Source: Vibrio splendidus (GTDB taxonomy: Bacteria > Pseudomonadota > Gammaproteobacteria > Enterobacterales > Vibrionaceae). From it: a stretch of DNA of 64,000 nucleotides. The stretch lies in contig NZ_CP031055.1 in the NCBI RefSeq assembly GCF_003345295.1, forward strand, positions 1,550,001-1,614,000, read 5' to 3'. Below the pieces are notes generated by a model that did not search any database, was not told the origin of the DNA, and worked only from the letters and a program-made list of their open reading frames with translations. The translations under genes were made by a program, and so were the position numbers. Within the stretch, counting starts at the first letter, position 1. Each line of letters starts with the position of its first letter. This document shows positions 15,962-30,900 of the stretch, piece by piece.

Positions 15962-18900
15962 TTAGTCCACTTGAAGTATATTCAAAATTGCTAACATGTC
16001 AGATTGAGAATAGTGTCCATCAGGTTGTTCTGTAAACTCATTGAACTGAGTTGCAGCATGATCAAGCACAATGGTTTGATTTTCAGAGCCAAATGGGATT
16101 GTTAAGGTAAGATCTTCCCCATCAATTGAAACATCAATCTTTGACAGTAAATCATTCATGTCAGAACTTCCGGTATCAGACACAAGCTCGGACAAATCGA
16201 TATTATCACTATCACGATTAAAGTCAGTAATCACATCTTCTTGGTTATCTAATGAGTCATCAACCCATTTGAAGATGTCATCACCTTCTCCGCCAGTAAG
16301 AATATCATTACCCGTTCCGCCAATAAGAATATCATTACCCGAACCGCCAACTAATGTATCGCTACCAACACCGCCTCTCAAAACATCATCGCCAATACCA
16401 CCATCTAAATAATCATCACCATTACCACCATAAATTAAGTCGATACCTTCTTGACCATAAACACTATCACTACCATCGCCAGCATGAGCTGCATCGACAT
16501 GCGCAGAAGGGCTATAGCCACTAACAAATGAGTCGAGGTCGTGTTCATTCAGTTTTGAGGCATCTGAACCAGCTGCAAACTGATTTTTCTCAACAATAGC
16601 AGCTTGATAAGCTGATGGGGTTTCATCAAAACCAGGGGTATGACTCTCGCCAAGCATTATTGTGTCATTACCATTACCAGAAGCAACATGGTCATTACCC
16701 GCTTGACTATCAATAATATTAGCATCACCAATATCATAACGAACAGGCGTTAAGCCTGGCGACTGCACCCAACCCGATGTGATCTGATCATTAAAATCAC
16801 CGGTCAAAATAAGATCACTATCAGAGGTAATAGGGGAAGTGTTAACACCTTCTTTAGCAATTACAAAATCAATAACTGCCGGTACTGATTTAGCTGAACT
16901 ATCGTTAGAGGCTTCAAGCGCAATCGAAGAAACTGTCAATGAAAAAGAGCCTATCATCGCCTTATCAAATGCAAGTTTAGCGACTTGTAATTGCTCAGTA
17001 GTAAGTGTGATCTTACCATCAATTGGTGTAAGAAGTACCCCTCCGACATAGATATAACCACCTAGAGGAATATTACCAATTTCATAACTTAACGACTCAG
17101 AACCGTCAATATCAACTAATGAACCATTAATATACTCGACAAGTTCAATATGAGTTTGTGGGTCGGAATTTCCAGCTTGAACTCCATCGTGTTCTACTAT
17201 TTTAATATCATCAATAAGAACGCCACGGCCTTGTCTATTATCTACCCCAGACTCAATCAGTTGAATATTGGTAATATCATCAGATCCCATAAAACTAAAC
17301 TGAACTTCATTCCAATTTAGTGAATTATCACCTATGCCTGAAGCACTCCAAGTTCCCACAACAATACCATCAACAACAACATCAAACGAATTAACCGAAG
17401 CTCCATAGCCGGGTCTAGGTGCGACATCAAGCGTAATCGTGTACAGTTTTCCTGAAGTTGTATCAAGATTTGTTTGTATACCACTAGCATTAGCAAAATT
17501 TTCAGAGCTGTTTAGTTCAACAATATTCTGCCCTTCCGATGCATTAACCGTGATATAACGACCATTACCAGTCAGCATTTGAGACCCATTAACCCAAACT
17601 TCAATCGATTCAGCCCCCGAGGCAGGCTTCCAAGCTCCAACTTGACTATAAAACCCTTGACCATTGACTCCTGTTTCAAACCCTGAATCGAAAACAACTT
17701 TACTTTCTTCCAGCGGTTCAATCGTTGGAATATCAGCTACAGCCTCAACTTTGATATTAAGGCTAGCACTAGCACCAGTATTCGTCGTGTACTCAATAGC
17801 TGGCACATCCCCACTCCAATGAGATATTGGAGTAAATACATAATCACCATTAGATTCAATCACAATTGAACCAATCCCACTCAGTGTCAAAGCATTGCCA
17901 GCCATCGAAATTTGACCATCGACACGGAAACTATCAACTGTGAGTATATCGTCTTGATCATAATCATTAGTCAAGACATTGCCTGTAGCGCTCTGCTCTT
18001 CTTTTACAAAGCTTGTATCCGAATCGAGAGCTGGCGCATCATTAACTTTACTAACAAAGACAGTTACTTTTGCTGTGCTTGACCCACCATTATTATCAGA
18101 AACTGTATAAGTAAATGTAGCCTCTCCGCTATAGTTCTCTGCTGGCTCAAAAATGATTTTACCCGTTATAGGGTCAATAGACGCTCTTCCATTATTTTCA
18201 TCTTGTACACTAATAATGCTTAACACATCGCCATCAGGATCTGTGTCATTACCTAATAGTGTTTCTGGATCAATTATTAGCGCGACATCTTCTACGGTAC
18301 TTAACTCATCATTTAATGTAGGAGCGTCCAACAATGGAGTAAACGCACCAATCAGATTACCGTCTTCATCATACTGGCCAATGTCAATATCAAGTACAGC
18401 GTTACCGCCTTGGTCCCAATAAACAATTTCTATGGTGTGATAACCAGCATCAGTAATTTCAAAAACATCATGAATTCGTTCTGTTGGTGATTGGTTACGG
18501 TCCACTTCAGCAACGACAACTCTATCAATTACGATTGAATAACCGTCGTCAGCATTCACCTTAAGCGCAAATTCCCCTTCATCTAAATAAATTGCCCCAG
18601 TTAAATTGAACACCCCATCGGTTGTTCCGTTAGGAACATTGCCAGAAATACTATCCGCGTCGTCACCTAAGAAGTCTCTTAATTGCGTATCATCATCGAC
18701 TCCACTCGTCACGCTCAAGGAGTAATCAAGATCCGTTGCTGTAAAAGTGACATCTGGATCACCAGCGTTAATCACTGAAAGGGCAACCGCTACACTGCTC
18801 ACTTGACTATTGTGTCCGTAATAAGCGCCTGATAAACCTTGAGTATGTGTGTATGTGTCATCGTTGGCGTTTGGCGCTTCGTTCACATCCGTTAGGTTGA

Positions 18901-21900
18901 TGGTGAACGTCGCGTTGCTGCTTGTGCCATCCGTTGAGGTCGCCGTGATCTCGATGGTCGGAGCCGTATCGGTTTCGTAGTCCAGCTTGCTGCCGTCTTT
19001 CACCGTCACCACGCCTGTGGTCGCGTCGATTTCGAACGCACCGTTGTAATCGTCTGTCAGCGCGTACGTCACTGTGTCCGTCGCATCCGCATCCGTCGCC
19101 AGACCCGTGATCTGCACTTCGGTGCCATTGACCGCACTTTCACTGATCACGTTCGCATCTGTATCGCTATCAACCACTGCGCTGATGCCGCTTTCGCTCG
19201 TGTCATCCGTTAGGTTGATGGTGAACGTCGCGTTGCTGCTTGTGCCATCCGTTGAGGTCGCCGTGATCTCGATGGTCGGAGCCGTATCGGTTTCGTAGTC
19301 CAGCTTGCTGCCGTCTTTCACCGTCACCACGCCTGTGGTCGCGTCGATTTCGAACGCACCGTTGTAATCGTCTGTCAGCGCGTACGTCACTGTGTCCGTC
19401 GCATCCGCATCCGTCGCCAGACCCGTGATCTGCACTTCGGTGCCATTGACCGCACTTTCACTGATCACGTTCGCATCTGTATCGCTATCAACCACTGCGC
19501 TGATGCCGCTTTCGCTCGTGTCATCCGTTAGGTTGATGGTGAACGTCGCGTTGCTGCTTGTGCCATCCGTTGAGGTCGCCGTGATCTCGATGGTCGGAGC
19601 CGTATCGGTTTCGTAGTCCAGCTTGCTGCCGTCTTTCACCGTCACCACGCCTGTGGTCGCGTCGATTTCGAACGCACCGTTGTAATCGTCTGTCAGCGCG
19701 TACGTCACTGTGTCCGTCGCATCCGCATCCGTCGCCAGACCCGTGATCTGCACTTCGGTGCCATTGACCGCACTTTCACTGATCACGTTCGCATCTGTAT
19801 CGCTATCAACCACTGCGCTGATGCCGCTTTCGCTCGTGTCATCCGTTAGGTTGATGGTGAACGTCGCGTTGCTGCTTGTGCCATCCGTTGAGGTCGCCGT
19901 GATCTCGATGGTCGGAGCCGTATCGGTTTCGTAGTCCAGCTTGCTGCCGTCTTTCACCGTCACCACGCCTGTGGTCGCGTCGATTTCGAACGCACCGTTG
20001 TAATCGTCTGTCAGCGCGTACGTCACTGTGTCCGTCGCATCCGCATCCGTCGCCAGACCCGTGATCTGCACTTCGGTGCCATTGACCGCACTTTCACTGA
20101 TCACGTTCGCATCTGTATCGCTATCAACCACTGCGCTGATGCCGCTTTCGCTCGTGTCATCCGTTAGGTTGATGGTGAACGTCGCGTTGCTGCTTGTGCC
20201 ATCCGTTGAGGTCGCCGTGATCTCGATGGTCGGAGCCGTATCGGTTTCGTAGTCCAGCTTGCTGCCGTCTTTCACCGTCACCACGCCTGTGGTCGCGTCG
20301 ATTTCGAACGCACCGTTGTAATCGTCTGTCAGCGCGTACGTCACTGTGTCCGTCGCATCCGCATCCGTCGCCAGACCCGTGATCTGCACTTCGGTGCCAT
20401 TGACCGCACTTTCACTGATCACGTTCGCATCTGTATCGCTATCAACCACTGCGCTGATGCCGCTTTCGCTCGTGTCATCCGTTAGGTTGATGGTGAACGT
20501 CGCGTTGCTGCTTGTGCCATCCGTTGAGGTCGCCGTGATCTCGATGGTCGGAGCCGTATCGGTTTCGTAGTCCAGCTTGCTGCCGTCTTTCACCGTCACC
20601 ACGCCTGTGGTCGCGTCGATTTCGAACGCACCGTTGTAATCGTCTGTCAGCGCGTACGTCACTGTGTCCGTCGCATCCGCATCCGTCGCCAGACCCGTGA
20701 TCTGCACTTCGGTGCCATTGACCGCACTTTCACTGATCACGTTCGCATCTGTATCGCTATCAACCACTGCGCTGATGCCGCTTTCGCTCGTGTCATCCGT
20801 TAGGTTGATGGTGAACGTCGCGTTGCTGCTTGTGCCATCCGTTGAGGTCGCCGTGATCTCGATGGTCGGAGCCGTATCGGTTTCGTAGTCCAGCTTGCTG
20901 CCGTCTTTCACCGTCACCACGCCTGTGGTCGCGTCGATTTCGAACGCACCGTTGTAATCGTCTGTCAGCGCGTACGTCACTGTGTCCGTCGCATCCGCAT
21001 CCGTCGCCAGACCCGTGATCTGCACTTCGGTGCCATTGACCGCACTTTCACTGATCACGTTCGCATCTGTATCGCTATCAACCACTGCGCTGATGCCGCT
21101 TTCGCTCGTGTCATCCGTTAGGTTGATGGTGAACGTCGCGTTGCTGCTTGTGCCATCCGTTGAGGTCGCCGTGATCTCGATGGTCGGAGCCGTATCGGTT
21201 TCGTAGTCCAGCTTGCTGCCGTCTTTCACCGTCACCACGCCTGTGGTCGCGTCGATTTCGAACGCACCGTTGTAATCGTCTGTCAGCGCGTACGTCACTG
21301 TGTCCGTCGCATCCGCATCCGTCGCCAGACCCGTGATCTGCACTTCGGTGCCATTGACCGCACTTTCACTGATCACGTTCGCATCTGTATCGCTATCAAC
21401 CACTGCGCTGATGCCGCTTTCGCTCGTGTCATCCGTTAGGTTGATGGTGAACGTCGCGTTGCTGCTTGTGCCATCCGTTGAGGTCGCCGTGATCTCGATG
21501 GTCGGAGCCGTATCGGTTTCGTAGTCCAGCTTGCTGCCGTCTTTCACCGTCACCACGCCTGTGGTCGCGTCGATTTCGAACGCACCGTTGTAATCGTCTG
21601 TCAGCGCGTACGTCACTGTGTCCGTCGCATCCGCATCCGTCGCCAGACCCGTGATCTGCACTTCGGTGCCATTGACCGCACTTTCACTGATCACGTTCGC
21701 ATCTGTATCGCTATCAACCACTGCGCTGATGCCGCTTTCGCTCGTGTCATCCGTTAGGTTGATGGTGAACGTCGCGTTGCTGCTTGTGCCATCCGTTGAG
21801 GTCGCCGTGATCTCGATGGTCGGAGCCGTATCGGTTTCGTAGTCCAGCTTGCTGCCGTCTTTCACCGTCACCACGCCTGTGGTCGCGTCGATTTCGAACG

Positions 21901-24900
21901 CACCGTTGTAATCGTCTGTCAGCGCGTACGTCACTGTGTCCGTCGCATCCGCATCCGTCGCCAGACCCGTGATCTGCACTTCGGTGCCATTGACCGCACT
22001 TTCACTGATCACGTTCGCATCTGTATCGCTATCAACCACTGCGCTGATGCCGCTTTCGCTCGTGTCATCCGTTAGGTTGATGGTGAACGTCGCGTTGCTG
22101 CTTGTGCCATCCGTTGAGGTCGCCGTGATCTCGATGGTCGGAGCCGTATCGGTTTCGTAGTCCAGCTTGCTGCCGTCTTTCACCGTCACCACGCCTGTGG
22201 TCGCGTCGATTTCGAACGCACCGTTGTAATCGTCTGTCAGCGCGTACGTCACTGTGTCCGTCGCATCCGCATCCGTCGCCAGACCCGTGATCTGCACTTC
22301 GGTGCCATTGACCGCACTTTCACTGATCACGTTCGCATCTGTATCGCTATCAACCACTGCGCTGATGCCGCTTTCGCTCGTGTCATCCGTTAGGTTGATG
22401 GTGAACGTCGCGTTGCTGCTTGTGCCATCCGTTGAGGTCGCCGTGATCTCGATGGTCGGAGCCGTATCGGTTTCGTAGTCCAGCTTGCTGCCGTCTTTCA
22501 CCGTCACCACGCCTGTGGTCGCGTCGATTTCGAACGCACCGTTGTAATCGTCTGTCAGCGCGTACGTCACTGTGTCCGTCGCATCCGCATCCGTCGCCAG
22601 ACCCGTGATCTGCACTTCGGTGCCATTGACCGCACTTTCACTGATCACGTTCGCATCTGTATCGCTATCAACCACTGCGCTGATGCCGCTTTCGCTCGTG
22701 TCATCCGTTAGGTTGATGGTGAACGTCGCGTTGCTGCTTGTGCCATCCGTTGAGGTCGCCGTGATCTCGATGGTCGGAGCCGTATCGGTTTCGTAGTCCA
22801 GCTTGCTGCCGTCTTTCACCGTCACCACGCCTGTGGTCGCGTCGATTTCGAACGCACCGTTGTAATCGTCTGTCAGCGCGTACGTCACTGTGTCCGTCGC
22901 ATCCGCATCCGTCGCCAGACCCGTGATCTGCACTTCGGTGCCATTGACCGCACTTTCACTGATCACGTTCGCATCTGTATCGCTATCAACCACTGCGCTG
23001 ATGCCGCTTTCGCTCGTGTCATCCGTTAGGTTGATGGTGAACGTCGCGTTGCTGCTTGTGCCATCCGTTGAGGTCGCCGTGATCTCGATGGTCGGAGCCG
23101 TATCGGTTTCGTAGTCCAGCTTGCTGCCGTCTTTCACCGTCACCACGCCTGTGGTCGCGTCGATTTCGAACGCACCGTTGTAATCGTCTGTCAGCGCGTA
23201 CGTCACTGTGTCCGTCGCATCCGCATCCGTCGCCAGACCCGTGATCTGCACTTCGGTGCCATTGACCGCACTTTCACTGATCACGTTCGCATCTGTATCG
23301 CTATCAACCACTGCGCTGATGCCGCTTTCGCTCGTGTCATCCGTTAGGTTGATGGTGAACGTCGCGTTGCTGCTTGTGCCATCCGTTGAGGTCGCCGTGA
23401 TCTCGATGGTCGGAGCCGTATCGGTTTCGTAGTCCAGCTTGCTGCCGTCTTTCACCGTCACCACGCCTGTGGTCGCGTCGATTTCGAACGCACCGTTGTA
23501 ATCGTCTGTCAGCGCGTACGTCACTGTGTCCGTCGCATCCGCATCCGTCGCCAGACCCGTGATCTGCACTTCGGTGCCATTGACCGCACTTTCACTGATC
23601 ACGTTCGCATCTGTATCGCTATCAACCACTGCGCTGATGCCGCTTTCGCTCGTGTCATCCGTTAGGTTGATGGTGAACGTCGCGTTGCTGCTTGTGCCAT
23701 CCGTTGAGGTCGCCGTGATCTCGATGGTCGGAGCCGTATCGGTTTCGTAGTCCAGCTTGCTGCCGTCTTTCACCGTCACCACGCCTGTGGTCGCGTCGAT
23801 TTCGAACGCACCGTTGTAATCGTCTGTCAGCGCGTACGTCACTGTGTCCGTCGCATCCGCATCCGTCGCCAGACCCGTGATCTGCACTTCGGTGCCATTG
23901 ACCGCACTTTCACTGATCACGTTCGCATCTGTATCGCTATCAACCACTGCGCTGATGCCGCTTTCGCTCGTGTCATCCGTTAGGTTGATGGTGAACGTCG
24001 CGTTGCTGCTTGTGCCATCCGTTGAGGTCGCCGTGATCTCGATGGTCGGAGCCGTATCGGTTTCGTAGTCCAGCTTGCTGCCGTCTTTCACCGTCACCAC
24101 GCCTGTGGTCGCGTCGATTTCGAACGCACCGTTGTAATCGTCTGTCAGCGCGTACGTCACTGTGTCCGTCGCATCCGCATCCGTCGCCAGACCCGTGATC
24201 TGCACTTCGGTGCCATTGACCGCACTTTCACTGATCACGTTCGCATCTGTATCGCTATCAACCACTGCGCTGATGCCGCTTTCGCTCGTGTCATCCGTTA
24301 GGTTGATGGTGAACGTCGCGTTGCTGCTTGTGCCATCCGTTGAGGTCGCCGTGATCTCGATGGTCGGAGCCGTATCGGTTTCGTAGTCCAGCTTGCTGCC
24401 GTCTTTCACCGTCACCACGCCTGTGGTCGCGTCGATTTCGAACGCACCGTTGTAATCGTCTGTCAGCGCGTACGTCACTGTGTCCGTCGCATCCGCATCC
24501 GTCGCCAGACCCGTGATCTGCACTTCGGTGCCATTGACCGCACTTTCACTGATCACGTTCGCATCTGTATCGCTATCAACCACTGCGCTGATGCCGCTTT
24601 CGCTCGTGTCATCCGTTAGGTTGATGGTGAACGTCGCGTTGCTGCTTGTGCCATCCGTTGAGGTCGCCGTGATCTCGATGGTCGGAGCCGTATCGGTTTC
24701 GTAGTCCAGCTTGCTGCCGTCTTTCACCGTCACCACGCCTGTGGTCGCGTCGATTTCGAACGCACCGTTGTAATCGTCTGTCAGCGCGTACGTCACTGTG
24801 TCCGTCGCATCCGCATCCGTCGCCAGACCCGTGATCTGCACTTCGGTGCCATTGACCGCACTTTCACTGATCACGTTCGCATCTGTATCGCTATCAACCA

Positions 24901-27900
24901 CTGCGCTGATGCCGCTTTCGCTCGTGTCATCCGTTAGGTTGATGGTGAACGTCGCGTTGCTGCTTGTGCCATCCGTTGAGGTCGCCGTGATCTCGATGGT
25001 CGGAGCCGTATCGGTTTCGTAGTCCAGCTTGCTGCCGTCTTTCACCGTCACCACGCCTGTGGTCGCGTCGATTTCGAACGCACCGTTGTAATCGTCTGTC
25101 AGCGCGTACGTCACTGTGTCCGTCGCATCCGCATCCGTCGCCAGACCCGTGATCTGCACTTCGGTGCCATTGACCGCACTTTCACTGATCACGTTCGCAT
25201 CTGTATCGCTATCAACCACTGCGCTGATGCCGCTTTCGCTCGTGTCATCCGTTAGGTTGATGGTGAACGTCGCGTTGCTGCTTGTGCCATCCGTTGAGGT
25301 CGCCGTGATCTCGATGGTCGGAGCCGTATCGGTTTCGTAGTCCAGCTTGCTGCCGTCTTTCACCGTCACCACGCCTGTGGTCGCGTCGATTTCGAACGCA
25401 CCGTTGTAATCGTCTGTCAGCGCGTACGTCACTGTGTCCGTCGCATCCGCATCCGTCGCCAGACCCGTGATCTGCACTTCGGTGCCATTGACCGCACTTT
25501 CACTGATCACGTTCGCATCTGTATCGCTATCAACCACTGCGCTGATGCCGCTTTCGCTCGTGTCATCCGTTAGGTTGATGGTGAACGTCGCGTTGCTGCT
25601 TGTGCCATCCGTTGAGGTCGCCGTGATCTCGATGGTCGGAGCCGTATCGGTTTCGTAGTCCAGCTTGCTGCCGTCTTTCACCGTCACCACGCCTGTGGTC
25701 GCGTCGATTTCGAACGCACCGTTGTAATCGTCTGTCAGCGCGTACGTCACTGTGTCCGTCGCATCCGCATCCGTCGCCAGACCCGTGATCTGCACTTCGG
25801 TGCCATTGACCGCACTTTCACTGATCACGTTCGCATCTGTATCGCTATCAACCACTGCGCTGATGCCGCTTTCGCTCGTGTCATCCGTTAGGTTGATGGT
25901 GAACGTCGCGTTGCTGCTTGTGCCATCCGTTGAGGTCGCCGTGATCTCGATGGTCGGAGCCGTATCGGTTTCGTAGTCCAGCTTGCTGCCGTCTTTCACC
26001 GTCACCACGCCTGTGGTCGCGTCGATTTCGAACGCACCGTTGTAATCGTCTGTCAGCGCGTACGTCACTGTGTCCGTCGCATCCGCATCCGTCGCCAGAC
26101 CCGTGATCTGCACTTCGGTGCCATTGACCGCACTTTCACTGATCACGTTCGCATCTGTATCGCTATCAACCACTGCGCTGATGCCGCTTTCGCTCGTGTC
26201 ATCCGTTAGGTTGATGGTGAACGTCGCGTTGCTGCTTGTGCCATCCGTTGAGGTCGCCGTGATCTCGATGGTCGGAGCCGTATCGGTTTCGTAGTCCAGC
26301 TTGCTGCCGTCTTTCACCGTCACCACGCCTGTGGTCGCGTCGATTTCGAACGCACCGTTGTAATCGTCTGTCAGCGCGTACGTCACTGTGTCCGTCGCAT
26401 CCGCATCCGTCGCCAGACCCGTGATCTGCACTTCGGTGCCATTGACCGCACTTTCACTGATCACGTTCGCATCTGTATCGCTATCAACCACTGCGCTGAT
26501 GCCGCTTTCGCTCGTGTCATCCGTTAGGTTGATGGTGAACGTCGCGTTGCTGCTTGTGCCATCCGTTGAGGTCGCCGTGATCTCGATGGTCGGAGCCGTA
26601 TCGGTTTCGTAGTCCAGCTTGCTGCCGTCTTTCACCGTCACCACGCCTGTGGTCGCGTCGATTTCGAACGCACCGTTGTAATCGTCTGTCAGCGCGTACG
26701 TCACTGTGTCCGTCGCATCCGCATCCGTCGCCAGACCCGTGATCTGCACTTCGGTGCCATTGACCGCACTTTCACTGATCACGTTCGCATCTGTATCGCT
26801 ATCAACCACTGCGCTGATGCCGCTTTCGCTCGTGTCATCCGTTAGGTTGATGGTGAACGTCGCGTTGCTGCTTGTGCCATCCGTTGAGGTCGCCGTGATC
26901 TCGATGGTCGGAGCCGTATCGGTTTCGTAGTCCAGCTTGCTGCCGTCTTTCACCGTCACCACGCCTGTGGTCGCGTCGATTTCGAACGCACCGTTGTAAT
27001 CGTCTGTCAGCGCGTACGTCACTGTGTCCGTCGCATCCGCATCCGTCGCCAGACCCGTGATCTGCACTTCGGTGCCATTGACCGCACTTTCACTGATCAC
27101 GTTCGCATCTGTATCGCTATCAACCACTGCGCTGATGCCGCTTTCGCTCGTGTCATCCGTTAGGTTGATGGTGAACGTCGCGTTGCTGCTTGTGCCATCC
27201 GTTGAGGTCGCCGTGATCTCGATGGTCGGAGCCGTATCGGTTTCGTAGTCCAGCTTGCTGCCGTCTTTCACCGTCACCACGCCTGTGGTCGCGTCGATTT
27301 CGAACGCACCGTTGTAATCGTCTGTCAGCGCGTACGTCACTGTGTCCGTCGCATCCGCATCCGTCGCCAGACCCGTGATCTGCACTTCGGTGCCATTGAC
27401 CGCACTTTCACTGATCACGTTCGCATCTGTATCGCTATCAACCACTGCGCTGATGCCGCTTTCGCTCGTGTCATCCGTTAGGTTGATGGTGAACGTCGCG
27501 TTGCTGCTTGTGCCATCCGTTGAGGTCGCCGTGATCTCGATGGTCGGAGCCGTATCGGTTTCGTAGTCCAGCTTGCTGCCGTCTTTCACCGTCACCACGC
27601 CTGTGGTCGCGTCGATTTCGAACGCACCGTTGTAATCGTCTGTCAGCGCGTACGTCACTGTGTCCGTCGCATCCGCATCCGTCGCCAGACCCGTGATCTG
27701 CACTTCGGTGCCATTGACCGCACTTTCACTGATCACGTTCGCATCTGTATCGCTATCAACCACTGCGCTGATGCCGCTTTCGCTCGTGTCATCCGTTAGG
27801 TTGATGGTGAACGTCGCGTTGCTGCTTGTGCCATCCGTTGAGGTCGCCGTGATCTCGATGGTCGGAGCCGTATCGGTTTCGTAGTCCAGCTTGCTGCCGT

Positions 27901-30900
27901 CTTTCACCGTCACCACGCCTGTGGTCGCGTCGATTTCGAACGCACCGTTGTAATCGTCTGTCAGCGCGTACGTCACTGTGTCCGTCGCATCCGCATCCGT
28001 CGCCAGACCCGTGATCTGCACTTCGGTGCCATTGACCGCACTTTCACTGATCACGTTCGCATCTGTATCGCTATCAACCACTGCGCTGATGCCGCTTTCG
28101 CTCGTGTCATCCGTTAGGTTGATGGTGAACGTCGCGTTGCTGCTTGTGCCATCCGTTGAGGTCGCCGTGATCTCGATGGTCGGAGCCGTATCGGTTTCGT
28201 AGTCCAGCTTGCTGCCGTCTTTCACCGTCACCACGCCTGTGGTCGCGTCGATTTCGAACGCACCGTTGTAATCGTCTGTCAGCGCGTACGTCACTGTGTC
28301 CGTCGCATCCGCATCCGTCGCCAGACCCGTGATCTGCACTTCGGTGCCATTGACCGCACTTTCACTGATCACGTTCGCATCTGTATCGCTATCAACCACT
28401 GCGCTGATGCCGCTTTCGCTCGTGTCATCCGTTAGGTTGATGGTGAACGTCGCGTTGCTGCTTGTGCCATCCGTTGAGGTCGCCGTGATCTCGATGGTCG
28501 GAGCCGTATCGGTTTCGTAGTCCAGCTTGCTGCCGTCTTTCACCGTCACCACGCCTGTGGTCGCGTCGATTTCGAACGCACCGTTGTAATCGTCTGTCAG
28601 CGCGTACGTCACTGTGTCCGTCGCATCCGCATCCGTCGCCAGACCCGTGATCTGCACTTCGGTGCCATTGACCGCACTTTCACTGATCACGTTCGCATCT
28701 GTATCGCTATCAACCACTGCGCTGATGCCGCTTTCGCTCGTGTCATCCGTTAGGTTGATGGTGAACGTCGCGTTGCTGCTTGTGCCATCCGTTGAGGTCG
28801 CCGTGATCTCGATGGTCGGAGCCGTATCGGTTTCGTAGTCCAGCTTGCTGCCGTCTTTCACCGTCACCACGCCTGTGGTCGCGTCGATTTCGAACGCACC
28901 GTTGTAATCGTCTGTCAGCGCGTACGTCACTGTGTCCGTCGCATCCGCATCCGTCGCCAGACCCGTGATCTGCACTTCGGTGCCATTGACCGCACTTTCA
29001 CTGATCACGTTCGCATCTGTATCGCTATCAACCACTGCGCTGATGCCGCTTTCGCTCGTGTCATCCGTTAGGTTGATGGTGAACGTCGCGTTGCTGCTTG
29101 TGCCATCCGTTGAGGTCGCCGTGATCTCGATGGTCGGAGCCGTATCGGTTTCGTAGTCCAGCTTGCTGCCGTCTTTCACCGTCACCACGCCTGTGGTCGC
29201 GTCGATTTCGAACGCACCGTTGTAATCGTCTGTCAGCGCGTACGTCACTGTGTCCGTCGCATCCGCATCCGTCGCCAGACCCGTGATCTGCACTTCGGTG
29301 CCATTGACCGCACTTTCACTGATCACGTTCGCATCTGTATCGCTATCAACCACTGCGCTGATGCCGCTTTCGCTCGTGTCATCCGTTAGGTTGATGGTGA
29401 ACGTCGCGTTGCTGCTTGTGCCATCCGTTGAGGTCGCCGTGATCTCGATGGTCGGAGCCGTATCGGTTTCGTAGTCCAGCTTGCTGCCGTCTTTCACCGT
29501 CACCACGCCTGTGGTCGCGTCGATTTCGAACGCACCGTTGTAATCGTCTGTCAGCGCGTACGTCACTGTGTCCGTCGCATCCGCATCCGTCGCCAGACCC
29601 GTGATCTGCACTTCGGTGCCATTGACCGCACTTTCACTGATCACGTTCGCATCTGTATCGCTATCAACCACTGCGCTGATGCCGCTTTCGCTCGTGTCAT
29701 CCGTTAGGTTGATGGTGAACGTCGCGTTGCTGCTTGTGCCATCCGTTGAGGTCGCCGTGATCTCGATGGTCGGAGCCGTATCGGTTTCGTAGTCCAGCTT
29801 GCTGCCGTCTTTCACCGTCACCACGCCTGTGGTCGCGTCGATTTCGAACGCACCGTTGTAATCGTCTGTCAGCGCGTACGTCACTGTGTCCGTCGCATCC
29901 GCATCCGTCGCCAGACCCGTGATCTGCACTTCGGTGCCATTGACCGCACTTTCACTGATCACGTTCGCATCTGTATCGCTATCAACCACTGCGCTGATGC
30001 CGCTTTCGCTCGTGTCATCCGTTAGGTTGATGGTGAACGTCGCGTTGCTGCTTGTGCCATCCGTTGAGGTCGCCGTGATCTCGATGGTCGGAGCCGTATC
30101 GGTTTCGTAGTCCAGCTTGCTGCCGTCTTTCACCGTCACCACGCCTGTGGTCGCGTCGATTTCGAACGCACCGTTGTAATCGTCTGTCAGCGCGTACGTC
30201 ACTGTGTCCGTCGCATCCGCATCCGTCGCCAGACCCGTGATCTGCACTTCGGTGCCATTGACCGCACTTTCACTGATCACGTTCGCATCTGTATCGCTAT
30301 CAACCACTGCGCTGATGCCGCTTTCGCTCGTGTCATCCGTTAGGTTGATGGTGAACGTCGCGTTGCTGCTTGTGCCATCCGTTGAGGTCGCCGTGATCTC
30401 GATGGTCGGAGCCGTATCGGTTTCGTAGTCCAGCTTGCTGCCGTCTTTCACCGTCACCACGCCTGTGGTCGCGTCGATTTCGAACGCACCGTTGTAATCG
30501 TCTGTCAGCGCGTACGTCACTGTGTCCGTCGCATCCGCATCCGTCGCCAGACCCGTGATCTGCACTTCGGTGCCATTGACCGCACTTTCACTGATCACGT
30601 TCGCATCTGTATCGCTATCAACCACTGCGCTGATGCCGCTTTCGCTCGTGTCATCCGTTAGGTTGATGGTGAACGTCGCGTTGCTGCTTGTGCCATCCGT
30701 TGAGGTCGCCGTGATCTCGATGGTCGGAGCCGTATCGGTTTCGTAGTCCAGCTTGCTGCCGTCTTTCACCGTCACCACGCCTGTGGTCGCGTCGATTTCG
30801 AACGCACCGTTGTAATCGTCTGTCAGCGCGTACGTCACTGTGTCCGTCGCATCCGCATCCGTCGCCAGACCCGTGATCTGCACTTCGGTGCCATTGACCG

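Noticed and set aside
15729..15965. Independent 78-residue gene
   Set aside because: It is the tail of the broken ISL3 transposase running through the IS end; the frame is open upstream to the nonsense codon at 15585.
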